Part shown: in pieces, positions 35,609 through 45,809 of the stretch
Position numbering within the stretch: position 1 is the first letter of the stretch
Layout of the letters: each line of letters begins with the position of its first letter
NCBI GenBank assembly: GCA_907163375.1
Contig: CAJQUW010008963.1
Span: forward strand, 21,001 to 85,000
Direction: 5' to 3'
Origin: Prostheceraeus crozeri
Taxonomy: Eukaryota; Platyhelminthes; Polycladida; Euryleptidae
Length of the DNA: 64,000 nt
Notes under the pieces: model-generated
Seen by the model: only the letters and a program-made list of their open reading frames with translations
Databases searched by the model: none
Told to the model about the DNA's origin: nothing
Made by a program: the position numbers and the translations under genes

Positions 35609-37822
35609 TCACTTCTTGAACAACAAGCTTTGCAGATTTCTCTCTGTGGTGTACGAGGGACATGTTCTTACGTCATCAAATGCATTCTGACAATAGCGCA
35701 GCACACGCTGGCTACAAGAACTATACGGCAATACAAGGTGAGAATTATCAAGCGCATTCAATTCATGATTTAAACCATTTGGATACAAAGTGCTCAGGCG
35801 CTTAATCCACAAATTTTCTTTTTTCAGCCGTTTACTTTCAGAAGGACAATGCTCAAGGGCCACAAAAGAAAAATCACTAAAAGTACAAGTCTCATTAAAA
35901 TGTTGAGCTACAGAAGTAGAGTAAAAAGAACGTATACTTCGGACATGTTCGGAAATGCGTTCACACACCATTCTGGATGTTTGGCCCACATACATGAATT
36001 TACACTTTTTACAGATAATAAGATAAATTACTTTACAAGATTTACAAGAAAGTCTATGTACAATTTGAAAAGGGTTTTTATTTACAGTATTTACAACATA
36101 TTTTGAGGGTATGCCAAAATCACAAACGGAGCAGCTTTCAGCACATGTAGAAAAACCTGTTTCCCACTGATCGGGAGACTGCAGGGTCAACGAAAAAACT
36201 TGACGTACACAGTGACGTACTAAGCTTCTGGTATAGCCTTGACGCCTCCACTGAGACTGTACAACAGCCTTTGTATTTTTGAAGTCTTGGTAGGAGGCAC
36301 TATGAGTTACAAAACGCAAAATTTGACCAAAAATAATGGAACGGAAAACATGTTGGGGATGATATGACACAGGTGGTAATAGAGTATGGCTGTCTGTCGA
36401 CTTAAAGCCAATACGATGCAAAATTCTTTGACCAGCCTTGTACAACTCCAGGTCCAAAAAACGAATTGAACAATTGCTCGAACAAGACTCAACTTTAATG
36501 CTCAATGAAATATTATTCACAAAATGAAGAAAACTTTTAAGGCTTGATTCATCACAATCCCAAATCATAAAAATATCGTCGATGTAACGAATCCAAAAAG
36601 ATGGTGGGCGTTCACAATTATACACACTTTCTTCCCACTCAGACATGAAAATATTTGCATATGACGGTCCAAAGGCACACCCCATGGCCGTACCTTGGAC
36701 TTGCAAAAAAAGTTCCTCCTTAAAGACAAAACCGTTACTTGTTAAAATTAAACGGAGCATCGTTAACAAAGTTAAGTCAGGCCTCCTTTGATCTGGATTC
36801 TTCGAAAAAGCTTTACTAACAGCATTTATGCCCTCTTCAGTGGGAATATTCGTGTACAGAGATGACACATCTAAGGTCACAAGAAAAGAAGAATGAGACA
36901 CATTTACATTGGTCAAGAGACTTATAACATGCATTGAGTCTCTTACATAGCTTTTGCCACCCTGTGCTAATGGCTTAAGAAAGTGCTCCAACAAAGTCGA
37001 ACATGTTTGTGTGACACTATTTACATCAGAAATAATTGGTCGACCAGGTGGCATACAATCATAATGCCAAACATCTTTATGAAATTTCGGTAGCATGTAG
37101 AATTTACGAGATCTACCGTCCTTAGGTGGCTCCAGCGCTTTAAATTCACGATTTGTCAGAAAACCTTTTTTCTTTAATACATTGAGTAAATGTTGTAGTC
37201 GACGACCAACATGAACATCCATAGGATTTTCTAAAGGTTTATAAAATCCATCATTACACAACTGACGATAGCCTTCAGCCTCATAATGATTAACGGGAAC
37301 AATCAGCCAACCATTACCCTTATCAACAGGTGCTACAGTTACTGAATCAGACACAATGAGACGATTTAATTCAATTCTTTCATCACGAGATAAATTGTCA
37401 TTGCCAAAACAATTTTTGCAGTTTTTTAGCATCGACATTACTGCACATCGAATCCTCTTACAATCTTGCAAAACAGAAAACGGAATTAAATCACGAGGAG
37501 GACAACGATTAGACTTAAAAGTAAAACGACAATTACTGTTAGAGGGCGCATTGGCAAAAACAAAACGCCACTGAATTTTTCGCAAATAATCATCAACGCC
37601 AGCTAAAATCTTTCTATGACAATTCATATGAGCCGGAGTAGGAATAAATTTCCCCGTTTTCCTTAAAAGGGAACCGGTTACATTATTAGTTACAAAATGA
37701 GGATCAGTACATAGAAAATTGTTATTTGCCGAATAAGAACGGATAACACAGCTGGAAAAAGATCTAGCTACATTTTCGACAAAAAACTCGACAATGCATG
37801 AAAAATGCGCTCTCGTAAAACA
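35609..37822 (-). CDS. PLE family A ORF2: reverse transcriptase with GIY-YIG nuclease
   Basis: Open from 37822 (after a TGA) to the stop; the first ATG is at 37627, giving 672 aa. From that Met: DKGNGW (102-107), GRPIIS (195-200), LDVSSLYTN (252-260), QGTAMG (311-316), catalytic RYIDDIF (347-353), FLDLEL (390-395), Cys clusters (495-502 and 528-542), and a GIY-YIG nuclease with VIYLII (533-538), MYVGQTSR (545-552), His561, and the Glu and Asn of the tail near 604-618. Upstream of the Met the frame reads GKFIPTPAHM and SLLRKTGKF, a conserved N-terminal PLE motif. So true translation probably starts earlier, most simply by -1 frameshift from ORF1. The enzyme primes and copies the element RNA in the nucleus. 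Confidence 0.92.
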   Translation of the reverse strand, partial: CFTRAHFSCIVEFFVENVARSFSSCVIRSYSANNNFLCTDPHFVTNNVTGSLLRKTGKFIPTPAHMNCHRKILAGVDDYLRKIQWRFVFANAPSNSNCRFTFKSNRCPPRDLIPFSVLQDCKRIRCAVMSMLKNCKNCFGNDNLSRDERIELNRLIVSDSVTVAPVDKGNGWLIVPVNHYEAEGYRQLCNDGFYKPLENPMDVHVGRRLQHLLNVLKKKGFLTNREFKALEPPKDGRSRKFYMLPKFHKDVWHYDCMPPGRPIISDVNSVTQTCSTLLEHFLKPLAQGGKSYVRDSMHVISLLTNVNVSHSSFLVTLDVSSLYTNIPTEEGINAVSKAFSKNPDQRRPDLTLLTMLRLILTSNGFVFKEELFLQVQGTAMGCAFGPSYANIFMSEWEESVYNCERPPSFWIRYIDDIFMIWDCDESSLKSFLHFVNNISLSIKVESCSSNCSIRFLDLELYKAGQRILHRIGFKSTDSHTLLPPVSYHPQHVFRSIIFGQILRFVTHSASYQDFKNTKAVVQSQWRRQGYTRSLVRHCVRQVFSLTLQSPDQWETGFSTCAESCSVCDFGIPSKYVVNTVNKNPFQIVHRLSCKSCKVIYLIICKKCKFMYVGQTSRMVCERISEHVRSIRSFYSTSVAQHFNETCTFSDFSFVALEHCPSESKRLKKENLWIKRLSTLYPNGLNHELNALDNSHLVLPYSSCSQRVLRYCQNAFDDVRTCPSYTTERNLQSLLFKK

Positions 37823-39366
37823 TCTGAATTTCTGTCATCTACAGTTGCTGCTTTTGAATATGGAATGACTGTGCAACCAGCAGGTTTGCGATCAACAATG
37901 AGTTGATTGAATTCTGAAGCATTTGACTTAGTTTCTTCATTAGCATCAAACGGAGCGCAAAACGGTACAATGCCTATGTAGGCATTAGGGAAAACTCGCT
38001 TAGCATTATATATAATAGTACGCAAAACAGTCAGATTCGTCATGGATTTATTTTTTATGTCCAATAATGACAGACAAACAATGAAATGCGTGACGTTTTT
38101 GTGTACGCTTCTAATACCTTGAGTTACATTCTTGTAAAAACTTAGACGACCTTTACTTGAAGACAGAAGAGTGAGATCGTCGTGTTTAAATCCATGAATG
38201 GTATCATCACCAAAAACTATAATTGAATTCGGGGAACTCAGGGACTCTAAAGCTTCTTGAGTTGAGCCGTAAAGCACGACATCCGAAGAACCAGTGACGC
38301 TGACACTTGGTAGTTTGGTTTGAATGAATTCACGCCGCTGACAGCTACCTGATGTACCTGAAGTAGACTGTGCATACGTATCAAGCTCTATTGCTTGAGA
38401 AGAGGATAACTCCCCATCTTCACTCACTTCAGGAACGGAATTGATGGCACCTTCTGAATGATGATGTATATCAATAGCTGCAGCGGTTTGTGTTGCAACA
38501 TCCGAAGACACAGATAAGGAATCAGATGACTGTGTTGACGATGAAACAGTTAGAGGAGCATTGACAATGGTCTGGGTCGAGTTGTTGCTGGTCTCATGGA
38601 CAGATTCTGGAGCAGAGGACCGCACAGTGTCCGAAAAAAGCATACGTGATTGTTCACCAATAGAGGCATCACTAACAGGATCGACTGATAGCAGTTGATT
38701 CTCCATAATCAGGGACAAAGCTTCATCTAGTTCACGATCCTGAAGTTTTCGACCAAGATGAGAGCGAGCCCATTTGATGACAAGCGAAATCGAACGATCA
38801 AATAGGTTTGCAGGCATTGCAGTTGAAGAAATATGCTCAATCGCATCACAAATTATGTCATCATAATGACAGCGTAAAGATTCGAGAATTGAAGAACACC
38901 ACTGTTCAGTAATCTCGCTCACCATGCTCCCGAAGCGATCACTCTTGAAGGCTGGATTAACGCTCGCACACATGATGTCCTTCTTCCTGATCAGTGAAGG
39001 AGGAAGGCCATGTTTGAGAACTTCTCGATGATGCACGGACTTTAAAATCACAAAGTGATTCTTGGTCAATTGGAAATATTCAGGAGGGATCCTGAAGGAA
39101 GGAGGATTCGATGATGACACAGAGCGACGACCATTGCGATTGAAGGAAGAAGTTTCACTAGAAATCCTCGATGAATGGTAATGATTTCTATAGCGATCCG
39201 TTGGCAAATTCTCATTGAATCGCACTTGACGATCAGACGTACTCCGATCTGACGACCGATTGTGATGAGTCCAGCGAAAAGGACGATGTCGATTCCGATC
39301 ACCTGACAGATTGCCATGATTGTTGAAGCTTCTTTGATAGGATCTTCCCACAAAGGTTCGAGTCAT
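37768..39366 (-). CDS. PLE family A ORF1: basic N-terminus and SGNH-like C-terminus
   Basis: 532 aa from ATG 39366, the first ATG after the TA-rich junction. Residues 1-90 are rich in Arg, Ser, Asn and His, suiting RNA binding. Residues 91-225 look helical. Residues 226-350 are a Ser/Thr-rich, probably disordered linker. Residues 360-532 read SIIVFGDDTIHGF, HFIVCLSLLDIKN, FPNAYIGIVPF and DVLRERIFHAL, in the block order of SGNH/GDSL hydrolases. The nucleophile Ser is replaced (GDD for GDS) and no clear catalytic His is seen, so a binding role is likelier than esterase activity. It overlaps ORF2 by about 55 bases in the other frame. Esterase-like domains are known in ORF1 of CR1 LINEs and in some giant PLE-derived elements. 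Domain identity is inferred. Confidence 0.75.
   Translation of the reverse strand: MTRTFVGRSYQRSFNNHGNLSGDRNRHRPFRWTHHNRSSDRSTSDRQVRFNENLPTDRYRNHYHSSRISSETSSFNRNGRRSVSSSNPPSFRIPPEYFQLTKNHFVILKSVHHREVLKHGLPPSLIRKKDIMCASVNPAFKSDRFGSMVSEITEQWCSSILESLRCHYDDIICDAIEHISSTAMPANLFDRSISLVIKWARSHLGRKLQDRELDEALSLIMENQLLSVDPVSDASIGEQSRMLFSDTVRSSAPESVHETSNNSTQTIVNAPLTVSSSTQSSDSLSVSSDVATQTAAAIDIHHHSEGAINSVPEVSEDGELSSSQAIELDTYAQSTSGTSGSCQRREFIQTKLPSVSVTGSSDVVLYGSTQEALESLSSPNSIIVFGDDTIHGFKHDDLTLLSSSKGRLSFYKNVTQGIRSVHKNVTHFIVCLSLLDIKNKSMTNLTVLRTIIYNAKRVFPNAYIGIVPFCAPFDANEETKSNASEFNQLIVDRKPAGCTVIPYSKAATVDDRNSDVLRERIFHALSSFLSKM
37780..37786 (-). promoter_or_regulatory. Candidate -1 ribosomal frameshift site, T TTT TTG (copy A)
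   Basis: In the ORF1 frame the codons are AGT TTT TTG TCG, six codons before the ORF1 stop TAG. Slipping back one base gives TTT TTT GTC and enters the open ORF2 frame. This matches the X XXY YYZ slippery pattern. No downstream pseudoknot was worked out. Confidence 0.5.
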
Positions 39367-39507
39367 AGCCGGAGCGGGTCCTCAGCAGATATATGTATGT
39401 ATATATATATATATATAGAAAGTACTCAGAAGAGTATTCCCAGGCTCTCACGCCGCACCAACTATAATCCAACCTTGTGCGAAATCAAAAAAATGTCTAT
39501 CTTGTTC

Positions 39508-39546
39508 GTGGAAGACCGGTTTCGAGTTTATCTTTATCAATTCCAC
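39508..39546 (-). ncRNA. Hammerhead-like motif, PLE family A, copy B
   Basis: Identical to the copy A motif, 3,996 bp away. In an array transcript, cleavage here would release unit-length RNA. Confidence 0.55.
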
Positions 39547-39604
39547 ATGTAGTGATACAGGACACAAACTGAAAGACAGCAAAATGTCAGCCAACGAGAG
39601 ATGT

Positions 39605-41818
39605 TCACTTCTTGAACAACAAGCTTTGCAGATTTCTCTCTGTGGTGTACGAGGGACATGTTCTTACGTCATCAAATGCATTCTGACAATAGCGCAGCAC
39701 ACGCTGGCTACAAGAACTATACGGCAATACAAGGTGAGAATTATCAAGCGCATTCAATTCATGATTTAAACCATTTGGATACAAAGTGCTCAGGCGCTTA
39801 ATCCACAAATTTTCTTTTTTCAGCCGTTTACTTTCAGAAGGACAATGCTCAAGGGCCACAAAAGAAAAATCACTAAAAGTACAAGTCTCATTAAAATGTT
39901 GAGCTACAGAAGTAGAGTAAAAAGAACGTATACTTCGGACATGTTCGGAAATGCGTTCACACACCATTCTGGATGTTTGGCCCACATACATGAATTTACA
40001 CTTTTTACAGATAATAAGATAAATTACTTTACAAGATTTACAAGAAAGTCTATGTACAATTTGAAAAGGGTTTTTATTTACAGTATTTACAACATATTTT
40101 GAGGGTATGCCAAAATCACAAACGGAGCAGCTTTCAGCACATGTAGAAAAACCTGTTTCCCACTGATCGGGAGACTGCAGGGTCAACGAAAAAACTTGAC
40201 GTACACAGTGACGTACTAAGCTTCTGGTATAGCCTTGACGCCTCCACTGAGACTGTACAACAGCCTTTGTATTTTTGAAGTCTTGGTAGGAGGCACTATG
40301 AGTTACAAAACGCAAAATTTGACCAAAAATAATGGAACGGAAAACATGTTGGGGATGATATGACACAGGTGGTAATAGAGTATGGCTGTCTGTCGACTTA
40401 AAGCCAATACGATGCAAAATTCTTTGACCAGCCTTGTACAACTCCAGGTCCAAAAAACGAATTGAACAATTGCTCGAACAAGACTCAACTTTAATACTCA
40501 ATGAAATATTATTCACAAAATGAAGAAAACTTTTAAGGCTTGATTCATCACAATCCCAAATCATAAAAATATCGTCGATGTAACGAATCCAAAAAGATGG
40601 TGGGCGTTCACAATTATACACACTTTCTTCCCACTCAGACATGAAAATATTTGCATATGACGGTCCAAAGGCACACCCCATGGCCGTACCTTGGACTTGC
40701 AAAAAAAGTTCCTCCTTAAAGACAAAACCGTTACTTGTTAAAATTAAACGGAGCATCGTTAACAAAGTTAAGTCAGGCCTCCTTTGATCTGGATTCTTCG
40801 AAAAAGCTTTACTAACAGCATTTATGCCCTCTTCAGTGGGAATATTCGTGTACAGAGATGACACATCTAAGGTCACAAGAAAAGAAGAATGAGACACATT
40901 TACATTGGTCAAGAGACTTATAACATGCATTGAGTCTCTTACATAGCTTTTGCCACCCTGTGCTAATGGCTTAAGAAAGTGCTCCAACAAAGTCGAACAT
41001 GTTTGTGTGACACTATTTACATCAGAAATAATTGGTCGACCAGGTGGCATACAATCATAATGCCAAACATCTTTATGAAATTTCGGTAGCATGTAGAATT
41101 TACGAGATCTACCGTCCTTAGGTGGCTCCAGCGCTTTAAATTCACGATTTGTCAGAAAACCTTTTTTCTTTAATACATTGAGTAAATGTTGTAGTCGACG
41201 ACCAACATGAACATCCATAGGATTTTCTAAAGGTTTATAAAATCCATCATTACACAACTGACGATAGCCTTCAGCCTCATAATGATTAACGGGAACAATC
41301 AGCCAACCATTACCCTTATCAACAGGTGCTACAGTTACTGAATCAGACACAATGAGACGATTTAATTCAATTCTTTCATCACGAGATAAATTGTCATTGC
41401 CAAAACAATTTTTGCAGTTTTTTAGCATCGACATTACTGCACATCGAATCCTCTTACAATCTTGCAAAACAGAAAACGGAATTAAATCACGAGGAGGACA
41501 ACGATTAGACTTAAAAGTAAAACGACAATTACTGTTAGAGGGCGCATTGGCAAAAACAAAACGCCACTGAATTTTTCGCAAATAATCATCAACGCCAGCT
41601 AAAATCTTTCTATGACAATTCATATGAGCCGGAGTAGGAATAAATTTCCCCGTTTTCCTTAAAAGGGAACCGGTTACATTATTAGTTACAAAATGAGGAT
41701 CAGTACATAGAAAATTGTTATTTGCCGAATAAGAACGGATAACACAGCTGGAAAAAGATCTAGCTACATTTTCGACAAAAAACTCGACAATGCATGAAAA
41801 ATGCGCTCTCGTAAAACA
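39605..41818 (-). CDS. PLE family A ORF2, copy B: RT with GIY-YIG nuclease
   Basis: Same protein as copy A; first ATG at 41623 (672 aa), frame open from 41818. All RT and nuclease motifs are intact. The only base difference noticed, at 40496, is silent. Because ORF1 of this copy is frameshifted upstream, a fusion made by -1 frameshifting would be lost here, leaving only internal initiation or supply of ORF1 protein from copy A. Confidence 0.9.
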   Translation of the reverse strand, partial: CFTRAHFSCIVEFFVENVARSFSSCVIRSYSANNNFLCTDPHFVTNNVTGSLLRKTGKFIPTPAHMNCHRKILAGVDDYLRKIQWRFVFANAPSNSNCRFTFKSNRCPPRDLIPFSVLQDCKRIRCAVMSMLKNCKNCFGNDNLSRDERIELNRLIVSDSVTVAPVDKGNGWLIVPVNHYEAEGYRQLCNDGFYKPLENPMDVHVGRRLQHLLNVLKKKGFLTNREFKALEPPKDGRSRKFYMLPKFHKDVWHYDCMPPGRPIISDVNSVTQTCSTLLEHFLKPLAQGGKSYVRDSMHVISLLTNVNVSHSSFLVTLDVSSLYTNIPTEEGINAVSKAFSKNPDQRRPDLTLLTMLRLILTSNGFVFKEELFLQVQGTAMGCAFGPSYANIFMSEWEESVYNCERPPSFWIRYIDDIFMIWDCDESSLKSFLHFVNNISLSIKVESCSSNCSIRFLDLELYKAGQRILHRIGFKSTDSHTLLPPVSYHPQHVFRSIIFGQILRFVTHSASYQDFKNTKAVVQSQWRRQGYTRSLVRHCVRQVFSLTLQSPDQWETGFSTCAESCSVCDFGIPSKYVVNTVNKNPFQIVHRLSCKSCKVIYLIICKKCKFMYVGQTSRMVCERISEHVRSIRSFYSTSVAQHFNETCTFSDFSFVALEHCPSESKRLKKENLWIKRLSTLYPNGLNHELNALDNSHLVLPYSSCSQRVLRYCQNAFDDVRTCPSYTTERNLQSLLFKK

Positions 41819-43361
41819 TCTGAATTTCTGTCATCTACAGTTGCTGCTTTTGAATATGGAATGACTGTGCAACCAGCAGGTTTGCGATCAACAATGAGTT
41901 GATTGAATTCTGAAGCATTTGACTTAGTTTCTTCATTAGCATCAAACGGAGCGCAAAACGGTACAATGCCTATGTAGGCATTAGGGAAAACTCGCTTAGC
42001 ATTATATATAATAGTACGCAAAACAGTCAGATTCGTCATGGATTTATTTTTTATGTCCAATAATGACAGACAAACAATGAAATGCGTGACGTTTTTGTGT
42101 ACGCTTCTAATACCTTGAGTTACATTCTTGTAAAAACTTAGACGACCTTTACTTGAAGACAGAAGAGTGAGATCGTCGTGTTTAAATCCATGAATGGTAT
42201 CATCACCAAAAACTATAATTGAATTCGGGGAACTCAGGGACTCTAAAGCTTCTTGAGTTGAGCCGTAAAGCACGACATCCAAAGAACCAGTGACGCTGAC
42301 ACTTGGTAGTTTGGTTTGAATGAATTCACGCCGCTGACAGCTACCTGATGTACCTGACGTAGACTGTGCATACGTATCAAGCTCTATTGCTTGAGAAGAG
42401 GATAACTCCCCATCTTCACTCACTTCAGGAACGGAATTGATGGCACCTTCTGAATGATGATGTATATCAATAGCTGCAGCGGTTTGTGTTGCAACATCCG
42501 AAGACACAGATAAGGAATCAGATGACTGTGTTGACGATGAAACAGTTAGAGGAGCATTGACAATGGTCTGGTCGAGTTGTTGCTGGTCTCATGGACAGAT
42601 TCTGGAGCAGAGGACCGCACAGTGTCCGAAAAAAGCATACGTGATTGTTCACCAATAGAGGCATCACTAACAGGATCGACTGATAGCAGTTGATTCTCCA
42701 TAATCAGGGACAAAGCTTCATCTAGTTCACGATCCTGAAGTTTTCGACCAAGATGAGAGCGAGCCCATTTGATGACAAGCGAAATCGAACGATCAAATAG
42801 GTTTGCAGGCATTGCAGTTGAAGAAATATGCTCAATCGCATCACAAATTATGTCATCATAATGACAGCGTAAAGATTCGAGAATTGAAGAACACCACTGT
42901 TCAGTAATCTCGCTCACCATGCTCCCGAAGCGATCACTCTTGAAGGCTGGATTAACGCTCGCACACATGATGTCCTTCTTCCTGATCAGTGAAGGAGGAA
43001 GGCCATGTTTGAGAACTTCTCGATGATGCACGGACTTTAAAATCACAAAGTGATTCTTGGTCAATTGGAAATATTCAGGAGGGATCCTGAAGGAAGGAGG
43101 ATTCGATGATGACACAGAGCGACGACCATTGCGATTGAAGGAAGAAGTTTCACTAGAAATCCTCGATGAATGGTAATGATTTCTATAGCGATCCGTTGGC
43201 AAATTCTCATTGAATCGCACTTGACGATCAGACGTACTCCGATCTGACGACCGATTGTGATGAGTCCAGCGAAAAGGACGATGTCGATTCCGATCACCTG
43301 ACAGATTGCCATGATTGTTGAAGCTTCTTTGATAGGATCTTCCCACAAAGGTTCGAGTCAT
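41764..43361 (-). pseudogene. PLE family A ORF1, copy B, frameshifted
   Basis: Starts identically at ATG 43361, but one G is missing near 42570 (CTGGTC against CTGGGTC). The first frame therefore ends after 271 codons, and the SGNH-like half lies in another frame (42507-41764). Codon 360-361 reads SL rather than SS. A single-base loss in a GGG run could be a real mutation or a sequencing error. Confidence 0.85.
41776..41782 (-). promoter_or_regulatory. Candidate -1 frameshift site, copy B
   Basis: Same T TTT TTG heptamer and spacing to the ORF1 stop as in copy A. Confidence 0.45.
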
Positions 43362-43414
43362 AGCCGGAGCGGGTCCTCAGCAGATATATGTATGTATATA
43401 ATGTATATATATAT

Positions 43415-45352
43415 AGAAAGTACTCAGAAGAGTATTCCCAGGCTCTCACGCCGCACCAACTATAATCCAACCTTGTGCGAAATCAAAAAAATGTCTATCT
43501 TGTTCGTGGAAGACCGGTTTCGAGTTTATCTTTATCAATTCCACATGTAGTGATACAGGACACAAACTGAAAGACAGCAAAATGTCAGCCAACGAGAGAT
43601 GTTCACTTCTTGAACAACAAGCTTTGCAGATTTCTCTCTGTGGTGTACGAGGGACATGTTCTTACGTCATCAAATGCATTCTGACAATAGCGCAGCACAC
43701 GCTGGCTACAAGAACTATACGGCAATACAAGGTGAGAATTATCAAGCGCATTCAATTCATGATTTAAACCATTTGGATACAAAGTGCTCAGGCGCTTAAT
43801 CCACAAATTTTCTTTTTTCAGCCGTTTACTTTCAGAAGGACAATGCTCAAGGGCCACAAAAGAAAAATCACTAAAAGTACAAGTCTCATTAAAATGTTGA
43901 GCTACAGAAGTAGAGTAAAAAGAACGTATACTTCGGACATGTTCGGAAATGCGTTCACACACCATTCTGGATGTTTGGCCCACATACATGAATTTACACT
44001 TTTTACAGATAATAAGATAAATTACTTTACAAGATTTACAAGAAAGTCTATGTACAATTTGAAAAGGGTTTTTATTTACAGTATTTACAACATATTTTGA
44101 GGGTATGCCAAAATCACAAACGGAGCAGCTTTCAGCACATGTAGAAAAACCTGTTTCCCACTGATCGGGAGACTGCAGGGTCAACGAAAAAACTTGACGT
44201 ACACAGTGACGTACTAAGCTTCTGGTATAGCCTTGACGCCTCCACTGAGACTGTACAACAGCCTTTGTATTTTTGAAGTCTTGGTAGGAGGCACTATGAG
44301 TTACAAAACGCAAAATTTGACCAAAAATAATGGAACGGAAAACATGTTGGGGATGATATGACACAGGTGGTAATAGAGTATGGCTGTCTGTCGACTTAAA
44401 GCCAATACGATGCAAAATTCTTTGACCAGCTTGTACAACTCCAGGTCCAAAAAACGAATTGAACAATTGCTCGAACAAGACTCAACTTTAATACTCAATG
44501 AAATATTATTCACAAAATGAAGAAAACTTTTAAGGCTTGATTCATCACAATCCCAAATCATAAAAATATCGTCGATGTAACGAATCCAAAAAGATGGTGG
44601 GCGTTCACAATTATACACACTTTCTTCCCACTCAGACATGAAAATATTTGCATATGACGGTCCAAAGGCACACCCCATGGCCGTACCTTGGACTTGCAAA
44701 AAAAGTTCCTCCTTAAAGACAAAACCGTTACTTGTTAAAATTAAACGGAGCATCGTTAACAAAGTTAAGTCAGGCCTCCTTTGATCTGGATTCTTCGAAA
44801 AAGCTTTACTAACAGCATTTATGCCCTCTTCAGTGGGAATATTCGTGTACAGAGATGACACATCTAAGGTCACAAGAAAAGAAGAATGAGACACATTTAC
44901 ATTGGTCAAGAGACTTATAACATGCATTGAGTCTCTTACATAGCTTTTGCCACCCTGTGCTAATGGCTTAAGAAAGTGCTCCAACAAAGTCGAACATGTT
45001 TGTGTGACACTATTTACATCAGAAATAATTGGTCGACCAGGTGGCATACAATCATAATGCCAAACATCTTTATGAAATTTCGGTAGCATGTAGAATTTAC
45101 GAGATCTACCGTCCTTAGGTGGCTCCAGCGCTTTAAATTCACGATTTGTCAGAAAACCTTTTTTCTTTAATACATTGAGTAAATGTTGTAGTCGACGACC
45201 AACATGAACATCCATAGGATTTTCTAAAGGTTTATAAAATCCATCATTACACAACTGACGATAGCCTTCAGCCTCATAATGATTAACGGGAACAATCAGC
45301 CAACCATTACCCTTATCAACAGGTGCTACAGTTACTGAATCAGACACAATGA
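43415..45352 (-). pseudogene. PLE family A copy C: 5'-truncated, frameshifted ORF2
   Basis: The unit begins (minus sense) at 45352, within ORF2 around residue 90, so ORF1 and the ORF2 N-terminus are missing. One C is lost near 44430 (CAGCTTG against CAGCCTTG), splitting the frame after LDLELYK, between RT and nuclease. All other sequence matches copies A and B. 5' truncation with a few bases of overlap at the junction (ATGAGAC/ACC) is what incomplete reverse transcription would leave. Confidence 0.88.
43506..43544 (-). ncRNA. Hammerhead-like motif, PLE family A, copy C
   Basis: Identical to the motif in copies A and B, including the U3/A8 core. Confidence 0.55.
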
Positions 45353-45760
45353 GACCAACCTCTTCTCAATAAACAAGACCAGCGTTTGACCCATCGCTTA
45401 TTAGTAATGTAGCAAAATATTTCCATTTTATGCATGAATTAGACTAATCATTTCTATGTTCTTCCAATGTTAACCATTTCTATTCCATTTTCGATATCTT
45501 TCTCACAATTTTGTACATGCATAGTTTATATTTCCTAGCTTTTTCCTTAATATGATCAATGTACATTCAGCAAATTCAATTACCCTGAAGATGGACTCCG
45601 TGACAGTCCGAAGTACCGGTATGATTCCAATTAAATGGCTTTCAAAATGTATTTTGAAGTTTTTAACAAATGAAGAAAAGAAACTTTTTAGAACTATGGA
45701 AAATCATTATTTGAAAATTAACAAGACTGATTGCGATATCATATTTAATGAAACATGCAA

Positions 45761-45809
<49 letters not shown>

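Larger units (their letters stand above)
35421..39416 (-). mobile_element. Penelope-like element family A, copy A, complete
   Basis: One 3,996-bp unit on the minus strand: short leader, ORF1, overlapping ORF2, hammerhead motif, then a TA-rich end. The next unit to the right begins with the identical string AGAAAGTACTCAGAAGAG at 39417, so the copies are joined head to tail with only a TATATGTATGTATATA spacer. Both ORFs are open here. It is the only copy with no visible lesion. Confidence 0.9.
39417..43414 (-). mobile_element. Penelope-like element family A, copy B
   Basis: A 3,998-bp unit, head to tail with copies A and C. By direct comparison it differs from copy A at a handful of positions, e.g. 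40496 against 36500, 42281 against 38285 (Ser to Leu in ORF1), 42358 against 38362, one deleted G near 42570 and a slightly longer TA tract. Confidence 0.9.

Noticed and set aside
35849..36106. Plus-strand ORFs of 60-85 codons repeated in each PLE unit
   Set aside because: Antisense shadows of the RT-nuclease ORF; they repeat only because the element repeats.
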